This document shows, piece after piece, positions 21,089-31,199 of a stretch of DNA of 64,000 nt (positions are counted from its first letter, which is position 1; each line of letters starts with the position of its first letter). The position numbers and the translations under genes were made by a program. The notes beneath the pieces were generated by a model, which worked only from the letters and a program-made list of their open reading frames with translations, was not told the DNA's origin and did no database searches. This DNA comes from Crossaster papposus (Eukaryota; Echinodermata; Asteroidea; Velatida; Solasteridae): contig JBAIAA010000117.1 in assembly GCA_037893245.1 (NCBI GenBank), positions 4,272,287-4,336,286 on the forward strand, written 5' to 3'.

Positions 21089-22464
21089 CTGGTCGCGTGA
21101 CTGACACGCCAGATATGTACATGTACAATGGCGTTTGAAGCAGGGCTTCTATTGTTACAAGGCTAGTACAATGAGATACGTACATGTACGTGGCGGGAAT
21201 TTCAATGTTATTTTCAACATGCAGGTTGTCTTGATCAAACCATTTTAAATGCAGGGAACACGAACGACTGCTCGTTGCTCACGCAGTGTCAGTGTGGTGG
21301 ACATTGTACCGTAAAATGGGTAACCTTGTCAATATGTTCAGACAATTTACTATATATTTCTGCATATTAAACAATAATGTTATATTTTCCGTGTTATGTT
21401 TTACAATAGAGTTGGGTTTGAGCCAACAAACATTTTTTGACCGTAAATAAAATCCGTTTGCCCAACAAAAAAATACAAATAAAAATCGATTTGATTCCTC
21501 AAACACCCCAGAATTTGCTGAAAAGCTAAAATTGACGATTGCCCTCGTTACACACAATGAGTTAAATAAGTTTCCGGAAGCGTATTGTACGTTTTATACT
21601 CATAAAAGGAAATTCAGGGTTAGGGTAACTTTGGTCAGATCGTTTGGGGAAAAACATTTATAAAATAGGCCTATTACATAAAATCAAGTTTGATGTTATT
21701 TTTCAACTCTTTTTTTTATCATTTACATAAATAATTTAAAAAGATATGTCCAAAAATACAAGTAAAATCATCAACAAAAGATTATTTTTTGCATGTAGTG
21801 GCCAAATATACCCAGCATGACAAAGTTGCCATATTTTACGTTATGTTTTGGGGGTGGGTCACGGTGCACGTTTATTGGTTCTGATGTGAGAGTTAATATA
21901 CCCCTTTTCTATCTCTGGGGTGGAAATGGAATACACCAGTTTAAGGCATCCGCGTTTTGGTACGTCTGACGGTAATAAAAATGTTTTTTGCGTGGACGGC
22001 ACTAATATTCATTAGGGACAAACACCCCCTCTGGAAGCTGGTTTATGTACCCTATACTTTGTGTAAGTGATTACCAGGCCTGTTTGTTCCCTGCATATAA
22101 AGTGGTTTGATCCTCTCAATTACAACCCGCATGTTGAAAATACCCCATTGAAATTCCCGCCATGTATGGTACATGTACGTATCCCATTGAACCTTTTAAC
22201 AATAGAAGCGGGCCGGGCGTCATTGTAAGCGCCATTGTACACATCTGGAGTGTCATTCGCCAGCGGGAGGAGGGCGTGTATATAATAATTAGAATAATCA
22301 TGTATATCGTATGCCAGGCCTTATTACGAATAACAACAAGCTAAGGTACAGTGCCGACAGTTCATTGGATGGAACGCAAGCACCGCTGACCTCATGAACA
22401 CTCGCAAGTGCTGATTGGCTAGGCTTGCGTACGACGGTTATTGACGGTCTAAAACGCAAGAACC
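20869..22464. mobile_element. Foldback element with about 370-bp arms
   Basis: Interrupts LTR-B between GTGTTCCGAG and TTGTACATTGCG, which are adjacent in LTR-A near 2545. The arms are inverted: GTTCGTGCGTTTTAGACCGT at the left matches the reverse complement of ACGGTCTAAAACGCAAGAAC at the right, and homology continues inward through AGCCAATCAGCACATGCGAG and GGCGGGAATTTCAATG. A run of about 31 C (21057-21087) sits in the left arm only. The unique middle (about 21240-22120) has no recognisable gene. Confidence 0.7.
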
Positions 22465-22465
22465 C

Positions 22466-22800
22466 TAGTTGTACATTGCGCATACCAGTAGTGCATTGTA
22501 TATGCTGTGGTGCATTGTATATGCTGTGGTGCATTGTATATGCTGTGGTGCATTGTATATGCTGTGGTGCATTGTATATGCTGTGGTGCATTGTATATGC
22601 TGTGGTGCATTGTATATGGTATAGTACATTGCGTATGCTGTAGTACATTGCGTATGCTGTAGTACGTTGCGTATGCTGTAGTACGTTGCGTATGCTGTTG
22701 GACATTGCGTATGCTGTTGTACGTTGCGTATGCTGTTGGACCTTGTGTATGCTGTTGTATGTTGCGTATGCTGTTGGACATTGCGTAGTGTTGGGCGTTA
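22466..22800. repeat. 19-bp minisatellite in LTR-B
   Basis: Same unit as in LTR-A (GTAGTACATTGCGTATGCT and GTGGTGCATTGTATATGCT forms), here with seven nearly identical TATATGCTGTGGTGCAT copies at the start. It marks LTR-A and LTR-B as one subfamily. Confidence 0.85.
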
Positions 22801-23653
22801 CGCATGGCGTTGCACATTGTTGATGCTGCCGCGCGTTGCGCATGGCGTTGCACATTGCTGATGCGGTCGCGCGTTACTGCTGTAAGCAGTAGGTTTTCCC
22901 CATCCAGTAATCAAGGACTCAGTTAATGAAACAGCCCCAATTAAATCCTAATTATCGTACATTGTATTGATTGTTGAGAATAAAGTATTATTGTAGATTT
23001 TTGTACCGACAATACAGTTGTCAGGATGTCTTTGTTCACATGTTTATTGTGTAATTGACAGAGAGTAATCGCAATCATCATAATCGGCGGTATATTTCCA
23101 CCAGAACGGACCTGCACCCTTAGCCTTTTAGGTCGCTCTAAGTGATCTCCCGTCTAGGGAAGAGCCTTAGGTAGTGAAGGTTGTTGCCACTCTATAGGTG
23201 TCAGACTTATCCTAACAGCCTTAGGTTGGCCCGGGGATTTCCCGCCACAGTATTCTTCAGAACACAATATCTTTAAATGTATGATGGCCACTGTATGCTT
23301 CCGCACGCAAACGATAAAATGCTTTTTTTCTCAAAATTAGAACATATAGCTATAGTCTCACATAACATTCAGCATGGCGGTCGTCAACAAAACCATTGAA
23401 CACATGTATAACGTGATACAGAACGATGCCTAAAGAAGAACGGTAACTTTAATGTATACATGATCACCCTGGAAAGGGCAGGCGAAGAGAGTGACCAAAA
23501 ATTGAATACACACAATAATTTCAAACAGCAGTAAACTGTACAGTTCGTGCACCTGAAACTGTTGAAGAGTTGACCGATCCTAGCCCTAGCATGGAACCCG
23601 TTGTCATAGGCCTAGAAAAAAAGTTCTTCCTAAAACGCGAAAGTTAAGTAAAT

Positions 23654-24028
23654 GAAAGTGGCTATTTTTACGTGACCATAAACCCGGTACTTCGGCTATT
23701 TTTACGTAATATATAACTGGTTCCCGACACAGACAGGGGAAACTCAATATGCGCGGAACATGCATGAACTGTTTAGACCAACGACAGTTGACAGCCATAA
23801 TTCACCAAAATAGATGAATACAGTCCCTAGTTAATTGTATACAGTCCCTAGTTTTTCGTATGTACACGATTTTCATACTTTTTTCTTTTAACCAAAATTA
23901 TTCTAGATAGGGTCTTATATAAAAAGGTATAAAAGTCGTGTACACGAAAAACTAAGGACCGTATACAACTCACGTAAAAATAGCCGAAGTACGTAGGTTT
24001 ACGGTCACGTAAAAATAGCCACAGCGTA
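23654..24028. mobile_element. MITE with 54-bp inverted ends
   Basis: The left end GTGGCTATTTTTACGTGACC…GTACTTCGGCTATTTTTACG matches the reverse complement of 23970-24022. TAAGTAAAT occurs just outside both ends (23645 and about 24028), a possible 8-9 bp duplication. No ORF of note. Confidence 0.6.
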
Positions 24029-24197
24029 AGTAAATCACTGCGCATAATATATATCATGTTCAGTTGGCCTAGGCCCTTTCTAACGACAATGTTAGTTGTT
24101 ACGATAACGTTAGCCGGCAGAATATTGTTAACTTTAGGCCTTAGCTTAGGCCCCCTACGTATGACATGACTGAACTGCACTGGCCGCGCAAATCGCA

Positions 24198-24418
24198 GAG
24201 GCTATCGTTACGGCAGTTGACGATCATGATTCCCCGTACCCAGCCTGACACAACATTAGGCTAGATCTTGACCTTTCACCCATGCCTCGATCATGGAACC
24301 TGACTAGGCTAGTTCTAAATTATCATCAAGAAGAGTAAAACTAGGTCCAGACTATTATTAGTATGGTTGGGTAAGTCGGGGAATCAAATTGTCAACTGCC
24401 TGCGGTAACGATAGCCGA
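24198..24418. mobile_element. Small MITE, about 220 bp
   Basis: Inverted ends GGCTATCGTTACGGCAGTTG and, on the other strand, GGCTATCGTTACCGCAGGCA followed by GTTGAC, continuing to TGATTCCCC. No coding sequence. Confidence 0.55.
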
Positions 24419-25055
24419 GCCACTGCGTGTATTTTAACGCTCTAATCAGCATAACGCAAATCCCCTAAGCTGGAGTCCTACCCTTGGCCTTATAAAATAA
24501 TTAATTAATTTAGGCTAACGTAACGTCACACAAAATGAACAGCGCCATCAAACATTTGTTTAAATATAGGGCCACAACGACAACGTTCACGAATAACTTA
24601 CGTGACGAGGCTACACAAACTCAGATATAACTTTTAAAGATGTGCAGCTAGGTCCAAACTCAAAGACGTCAAAAGCAGAGTCGAGAGAGAAGCATTATAT
24701 CAGAACCAGATTCAATACTTTTCGAGCCGTTTTTAATAACGGACAACATACTGGTACCCGTACCCGGCCCGCGGACTTCACGGCGCGGCGCTACATTGGT
24801 ACTAATGTAAACGCTGAACATTTGTGTACGTTACTGCCGCTTACCAGTCAACAGTCAGACAATAAATTGTCGTTTGTACGATATAATTGTCAAAGCTATG
24901 ATGAGGACGTAATTTTATAATAAAATAGCATGTGAAGCTTTTTTATATTTCTGGAATGTCTTAATTTTGCGTGCAGATATATTTATATATCGTTTTTGTT
25001 TATTAAAATCATCAGTTATCATTGGCTAGCCAGCCTCAATGTATTCCTGTACAAC

Positions 25056-26168
25056 TGTGACGGACCGAGCCGTCAGTATACCTCCTGGGTGGCAAACCTA
25101 AATTCCTTAGTTAGGGGAGGGGAACAGTGCGCCCTCAGGTGCGTGCGTGAACGGCACGTTTATGTAGTTGCTATATAGACGTCGATGAGAGAACTTTGGA
25201 CGTGAGTTTTCGGAGCGCGCGATAGCGGTTCAATTGAGAGGTTTACACATGTACAACCTCAGCTGGGACGGGAGGTTGTGAGATGAGTAATATTGTTGAC
25301 TCTGCCCTAGCAGAGCTGAAGCGTGGTCGTCTCTTCCGTTGCGGTGAAGTGCTGCAGAGTTAGCTGAAACTTACCAGGGGTAAGGGACTTATTCAGCAAT
25401 TGCTGAGTTTGTGCTGTGTTGTAAAACATTAAAATACAGGGGATTATATAGCGTTGGGATGAGTATTTCTCGCGTACAGTTGGTTTATTTTAGGCTGATA
25501 GATCAGTAGTCAGACATGCGATACGGCTGCCTGTAATCGGATAACTCTGTGTCGAGGTTTAAAGTATGTGTGATCTGTTGCCTATGACCATAGAGGTTTA
25601 CCGAGAGCTTCCCGACCTTATCGGTTCTTAAGTTGGTTTGGGTTAGTGGGAATAAACTAACCTTGGTTTTTACTGTATGGGCGTATAAAGCCAATTACTG
25701 AGGTTTACATTAAGAGGTTTGGAAGGGAGAGTAACCCTCCACTGTGAGGCGTATTTCCGAAAATTGTAACTAAAGTAGGTTTACTAATTTACATAAAGTA
25801 GGTAAAGTAACCCCTCAGGCCTCTTTGTAGCAAACCTCGCTACTTAGTTGTACTCATGTAATGTCGAATCGGAGGAGTGATATTAAACCAATTGTGAGTT
25901 GTTGTTTATAACTCTGTTGCGTATCCCTATTAATATAAATGATGTGTGTAATGTGTTAGGCAGAGTAACCCTCAATCCTTGCTGTTGGTATATTTCCAAC
26001 AAACGGACAGGCCTAGAACAGTCCAACAGTTCCCCGTTTGTGACAAATACCCCCTTCCGTGTGTATAACCGCTCAAATACATGGGAGGATAATAAATATA
26101 TTTGTGGGAGTAAGAGGGCGTATTTATCCGCAAGGGGGAAGCCTTAAACAAAAGGAGACTCCGCCACA
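25056..26168 (+). repeat. 5' LTR of Gypsy element 2
   Basis: 1113 bp from TGTGACGGACCGAGCCG to AGACTCCGCCACA, followed after two bases by the primer site. The interior is unrelated by eye to the element 1 LTRs and rich in GAGGTTTAC/AACCCTC words. The window shows no partner copy. Confidence 0.75.
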
Positions 26169-26170
26169 AA

Positions 26171-26187
26171 TGGTGTCAGAAGTGGGA
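26171..26187 (+). promoter_or_regulatory. Primer-binding site, tRNA-Leu type, element 2
   Basis: TGGTGTCAGAAGTGGGA two bases after the LTR, identical to the site of element 1 at 3310, so both families use the same primer tRNA. Confidence 0.85.
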
Positions 26188-26358
26188 TAGTAAGGGTTGA
26201 CTGTAGGTAATCTGCCGGTAGTACACATTCAGTAGAGAGGTGGGTATCACTTCTGGTAGTCGCAAATATTTCCCGAAGGGTCCTTCTGAAGAGCACGTGA
26301 GGGAAAATTGCCGAGGTTTACTAGTAGCCCTCGTTTGAGGTACTTTTGAGGTACACCA

Positions 26359-28250
26359 TGAGTGGGCAACGAGATAGTAAAGGTTGACGAAAGGTCGCTG
26401 CGTGAGGAATTGACGAGTTCAAAGATGGAAAATCAGTTCCTGCAGTGGGAAAAAGGCCAGCTACCTAGGAGGATTGCAGAGCTGGAGGCTATTGTAAAAG
26501 AGTCACACCAGCGGGGTACTGAGGTTTCCTCAGGGGAGGGTGACCGAAACATGCCCGAAAGGAGAAGAAGCGTGTAACCCTCGAGGTTGACTCCGACATT
26601 GAGTTTAGGCTTCCCGATGAGACATCTGGGTATGTTTCTTATGGGGAACGGCCTTAAGGCGAATCACCGGAGTTAGTTCCAGTTGCAAGAGGAACAGATT
26701 CCAAAAAGGGAGAAATTTTCTATCTAGAGTCCCCAGGACAAAGGGGGGCAGATTTGGTTTCCACACCAGTAGTCCCTACACATGGTGTGAAGAGGCATAC
26801 CGAAATGTTGCTTGATAAGCTGAGGTTTACCGAGTCTGATCCAGCGAAACGCATGGAACTGGTCAAGAGCGGTTCACCAAGCAAGAACCCGTTTGAGCGT
26901 GCGCCATCGATTGACGGGGCAAGGTGAGTTCACAGTGAGGTTTTGAGTTTTGAAAACAAACCTCTGGTGGAGACAAGCAATAATTCACTGCTAGAGGTTG
27001 ACCAAAAATCGGCCGGACCATGGTCTTTAAAGAGAAAGCAGGGGTTGACGGGTGTGGATGAGGGTTACGGTAATCCTCAAATTCGTCTTCCGAAAGTTGT
27101 ACCGGATAGGTACAGTGGCAAGATCTTGTGGAATGAATATTCACAGCATTTTGAGTCTTGCCGGATCGTCAATGCATGGGCTGATGGGCAGGCTGCCAAA
27201 TACCTGGCTGTTGGCCTGCAAGGTAGTGCGTTGAGGTTGATCATACCCCTGAGGGTCACAGGCACACGTATCAGAAGCTTGTGAGGCTGTTAGCGGGGAG
27301 GGTTGGGCCTGCCAGGCAGTCCGAGAATTACCCTGTAGAGTTGCGACACCGTCGACAAGGGGTGAAAGAGACACTACAAGAGCTGGGACAAGCGATGTGC
27401 GAGTTAGCTGTGAAGGCCTACCTCGAGATACCGGAAGCGGCGAGAGATATGCTGGCAAAAAACCACTTCGTGGATGCTGTAGAAAGTCAGACCGTGCGAG
27501 AGGGTATTTACCTAGCACGGCCGGCTGGGCTGGATGAAGCTATCAGGGCTGCGTTAGAAACGGAAAGTTTTGACAAAATTGAGCAACAGAGGAACCTTGA
27601 TCATAGGCCTGCTAAATTGGCAAGGGCAGTTGACAGTGGAACGGTACAGAGGCGGAAAAGCTGAGTACATTTGTCGAGATAATAATAATAATAATAATAA
27701 TAATTTGGGAGGCTAATCATCCTTACTCGCAGCTGGTGTGCTGAATTGCGAAGGACGCGGCTACAACGTGGTCGAGTCGCTGGCACGTAAAGGCGCCTAC
27801 GGCAGCCGTCCACATCGACTCATATATGCCTACGGAGCACAGCCTGAGATCGAAAGTGTTTGATTTTTTCAGGAGGGAGGAAAACTGGATGACCTGGAAA
27901 AAAACCTCGTGGCACAGGAGAGAACCAACGCACAACTCTACTCACATATGGTCCGGGCCGGGAATCGAACCCGGGCCACATTGGTGAGAGGCAAGCGCTT
28001 TACACACAAGCCACCCATGCCACCCATGATGTTGACAAACCTGACCAAGAAGGGTCCAAGAAGAGGTTCCAAGCCAAAGGTCTTTCCAGAGCTTACCAAG
28101 GCTTAAGAAGAGTGATGGAAGTGAGCTGAAGTGCTACAACTGTGATGAAGCAGGTCATTTTGCGAGGAATTGTTTGCGACCTCGCAAGATGCGTGGCCAG
28201 AAACAGGGAAACGCGAACCAGCTGACCGATGGACCCGCTTGAAGGCTGGA
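26359..28250 (+). pseudogene. gag of Gypsy element 2 with CCHC knuckle, broken
   Basis: Order: coiled-coil-like start (ATG 26359, then 26362-26577 in another frame), DSDIEFRLPDETSGY (about 26591), capsid-like DRYSGKILWNEYSQHFES (27107) and ARQSENYPVELRHRRQ (27311), then HFVDAVESQTVREGI. After a SINE insertion the nucleocapsid resumes with CYNCDEAGHFARNC (28131-28172), spacing CX2CX4HX4C, and a basic tail. Comparison with element 1 gag identifies the domains. Frame changes occur near 26575, 26925 and 27250, and there are several stops. Confidence 0.75.
27664..28030 (-). mobile_element. tRNA-derived SINE, minus strand
   Basis: On minus the head reads GGTGGCATGGGTGGCTTGTG…GGGTTCGATTCCCGGCC, with a B-box-like GGTTCGATTCC and the tRNA-like 5' half before it. 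A central region follows whose plus-strand form is GGAGGGAGGAAAACTGGATG…GGCACAGGAGAGAACC, similar to the conserved central domain of several animal SINE families as I recall it. The tail is an (ATT)n run (27680-27703 on plus). It splits gag between the capsid and the zinc knuckle. Family not assigned. Confidence 0.75.
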
Positions 28251-28339
28251 GGCCCATCGGGGTTCAATAAAAGACGAATGTCTGAGAGAGGTGACTGAAC
28301 AGTGACGGTCAAAACTCCAATGTCTAAACCGCGTCGTGG

Positions 28340-29090
28340 TTTGTTTGTTGAGGGAGTTGTAAGATAGACAAGTGTCTGCTTTTGGTCGACACAGGGTCGT
28401 CCGATACATTGCTCAACAGCTCGGTGTATTATAGTATCGAGAAGGAGCGAAGACCTGTTCTCGAAACAGTGGGGGTGAATGCGCGACAGGTTGATGACAC
28501 TCCATTGGCAGTGCTTGGATCAGCTTGGGTAGAACTGCAAGTCAGAAGGACAACAGCAATTGTAAAGGTTGTGTTTGCCGATATAGATTGCAGCGGAATA
28601 TTAGGCATGGATTTTCTCTTGCCTACGAACGAAAATTTAGATTTCCAAACATTGGAGTTGAGGCTGAACGGTGAGGTCATAAAATGTACAAGTAGTGCAG
28701 GCCAGAGGTTTGTCGGCAGAGTTGTCGTGGCAGAAACCATATCTGTTCCGCCGGGCCACGAAGCGGTGGTGCCGGGCACTGTTGCTAAAATGTGTGCCTT
28801 GGACGATGGGCCGGCTATGATTGAACCCGCAGAGGGTGGAGGAGAACTCGCCCAGAGAGGTTTAGTACTGGCCAGGACATTGGTGGAGGCATAAGGGGGT
28901 ATCCTTCATCCAACTCGTGAGTAAAGAGTTGTCTGAAAAGGAACAACAGTTGGCAGAATATCACCAGTTGAGGTTGATGAGGTTCAACCAGAGGTTGACA
29001 ACGGGAGGGTTGAGCTAACCCTCCCGAATCATCTACGTGGAGTGTTAGAACAGAGCAAGTAAAAGTGGATGCAGAATATCATGGAGAAAT
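28340..29090 (+). pseudogene. Protease and linker of Gypsy element 2
   Basis: Retropepsin-like aspartic protease. The catalytic motif LLVDTGSSDT is at about 28380, followed by VVFADIDCSGILGMDFLL and SVPPGHEAVVPG. The main frame ends at a TAA at 28892, after GLVLARTLVEA; in element 1 the same point reads GLVLARSLVETGADVVPLRV, so this stop is a mutation. Further broken pieces of the linker (LPNHLRGVLEQSK) reach about 29065. Confidence 0.8.
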
Positions 29091-29157
29091 CCTGAAGTGT
29101 ATAATCGACTAACAGGATGTATTATCCAGTGGCGACCACGATATTGGTCGGACAGAC

Positions 29158-31199
29158 ATGGTGAAACACCATATCAATACAGTGGATGCCAGGCCTATAA
29201 GACAGAGGCCTCGACGTCATCCACTGTGCAATCAAGTGGAAATCAAGACGCAAGTAAAGGACCACCAGAAAACAGGGCTCATTGAGCCGACAGACAGTCC
29301 ATGGGCGGCAAATGTCGTCTTGGTCAAAAAGAAAGATGGCACGAAGAGGCTTTTTGTTGATTATCTGGTGCTAAATGCTGTCACGATAAATGACGCATAC
29401 CCCGTGCCAAGGATTGACGAGACGCTATATGCTCTTGCCGGTGCCACTTGGTTTTCGACCTTAGATTTAGCGTCTGGTTATTGGCAGGTAGCCTTGGACA
29501 AGGAAGCCAGCCTAAAATCTGCTTTTGTGGTACGCATTGGTTTGTACAGGTGGAATTGCATGCCCTTCGGCCTCAGCAATGCCCCTACAACGTTTGAGAG
29601 GCTAATGGATAGAGTCTTCTCAGGTCTGCACTGGGAGATATTGTTATTCTACCTCGACGATGTGATTGTCTTTGGTAGGAGTATTGCGGAAGAGATTGAA
29701 CGTCTCCGAACATTTTTGTTAAAGCTACGGGAGGCAGGACTGAAGTTGAAGCCGAGCAAATGTCGGTTGTTTCAGAAAACGGTTGCATATCTGGGACACG
29801 TTGTGTCCGCGGATGGTGTAGCAGTAGATCATGAGAAAGTACGAGCTGTGGCCAAATGGCCCGCGCCAGTTAATGTTAATGAAGTGAGAAGCTTTCTGGG
29901 TTTGGCTTCCTACTATAGGAAGTGCACTCGTGGATTTGCAGAGCTGGCGGGTCCCGTACATGAGTTGACTGGTAAGGCCAAAGAGTTTGTGTGGAGTGAC
30001 GTGTGTCAGACGTCATTTCATAAATTGTAACAAAGGCTTCAGAGTGAATTATTGCGTGACACGGCGAGAGCTGTTAGCAGTGAGAACCTATCTGAAATAC
30101 CTCAAGAAGTACCTGTACGGCCAGAAGTCCACGGTACGTACCGACCATGCTGCTCTAAAGTAGTTACTTCGATCCAAGAACCCTGAGGGTCAACTGGCCA
30201 GGTGGCTGGAAGTAGTTTCCGAGTACGACATAACCATTAAGCATAGACCAGGGAAGCAGCACACAAATGCCGATGGCCTGTCCAGAAGGCCGTGTGGGCA
30301 ATGTGGTCGAGAAGAGACTACGGATTTGTTGGAGGAGTCGGAGAGACTGGCTCCGGAGGAAAAAAAAAACCTGTCGTAAAAGGCGTATTGGCTCAGCCAG
30401 ATATTTCTCAGGAAGTCTTGCGCAAGGTAAAACAAGCAGATGAGACTATGTGTTGGGTCTTGGAGGCAAAAGAGAGAAGGAACAGTCGCCCTGCCTGGGG
30501 CGAGATTTCACATACCTCTTCTGCAAGGAAGATATACTGGTCGCTTTGGGATCAATTAGACATCGAAGATGGAGTATTGGTCAGAAGATAGAAATCTGAC
30601 GATGGCAAGATTGTCAAGTGGCGGGTAATTTTACCCGAAGAATTTCGAAATAAAATTCTGATTGAGCTGCATGGTGGCAAGCTCAGTGGCCAATTTGGAG
30701 TTAGCAAGACCATGGCTAAGGTCAAACTCAGGTTTTATTGGCCGGGATTTGTTGCGGATGTCAGGACATTCATCCGTAGGTGTGCCATGTGCGCACGAAG
30801 GAAGTCTCCAGCAAAAAAAAAGCGAAGAGCTCCCTTGCGGCAATGCCACGTGGGTAAGCCAATGGAGAGAGTGGCTCTCGATTTGCTTGGGCCACTGCCG
30901 GTGACAGACACTGGTAACAAGTGGATCCTGGTCGTGGGAGACTGCTATTCGAAATGGATGGAGGCCTACCCACTTTCAGACGCAACTGCTGTGACAGTTG
31001 CGGTCAAGTTTGTACGTGAATTTATGTGTAGATTCGGTGTACCAAAAGAGCTACTCTCGGACTAAGGTGCAAACTTTGAGTCCGCAGTCTTTGGCGAGAT
31101 GTGTAGGCAGTTGGGTATTCGTAAGATGAGAACCACAGCTTATAATCCCAAATCAGATGGCCTTGTCGATCGTTTTAATAAAACCCTCATCAATTCAGC
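29158..31199 (+). pseudogene. pol of Gypsy element 2: RT, RNase H part, integrase to foldback
   Basis: RT is open from about 29158 to 30030: GLIEPTDSPWAANVVLVKKK, FSTLDLASGYWQVALD, MPFGLSNAPTTFE, the catalytic box FYLDDVIVFG (about 29647-29676) and RSFLGLASYYRK. A deletion removes the first part of RNase H; its end remains (NYCVTRRELLAVRTYLKYLK, TVRTDHAALK, HTNADGLSRR). Integrase follows: ELHGGKLSGQFGVSKT, CAMCARRK, DLLGPLPVTDTGNKW, a TAA within SD*GANFES at 31063, and DGLVDRFNKTL, where the expected catalytic Glu (GMVERFN in element 1) is Asp. The reading ends at a foldback insertion near 31197. Confidence 0.8.

Larger units (their letters stand above)
1139..23249 (+). mobile_element. Ty3/Gypsy LTR retrotransposon, element 1 (composite)
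   Basis: One insertion running from TGTGACGG (1139) to CCGCCACA (23249). Both outer LTRs are in plus orientation and the flanks carry the same 4-bp duplication GTAT (1135-1138 and 23250-23253). Order on plus: 5' LTR, tRNA-Leu-type primer site, gag, protease, then RT, integrase and a zinc-finger ORF3, AT-rich 3' tail, 3' LTR. The original element is interrupted by a RAG1-N-like DNA transposon between gag and protease, by an inverted Gypsy fragment between protease and RT, and by insertions in both LTRs. Every ORF is broken, so it is not autonomous. The matching duplications are the main reason for calling one insertion rather than several. Confidence 0.85.
18725..23249 (+). repeat. LTR-B, 3' LTR of Gypsy element 1, with nested insertions
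   Basis: Starts TGTGACGGAAAGTGCAATG and ends TTCCCGCCACA. Its LTR-derived pieces, 18725-18872, 20690-20868 and 22465-23249, are collinear with LTR-A. Intervening blocks are an 1.8 kb element with an 8-bp duplication and a 1.6 kb foldback. It is followed by GTAT, matching the left flank of LTR-A. Confidence 0.8.
23250..25055. other. Spacer between Gypsy elements 1 and 2
   Basis: No gene recognised. It starts with the GTAT target duplication of element 1 and holds two small inverted-repeat elements, listed separately. The small open frames have no codon pattern or motif I can support. Confidence 0.5.

Noticed and set aside
27960..28030. A genuine tRNA gene on minus
   Set aside because: The head has a B box but is followed by a SINE body and (ATT)n tail, and the cloverleaf is not intact by eye.
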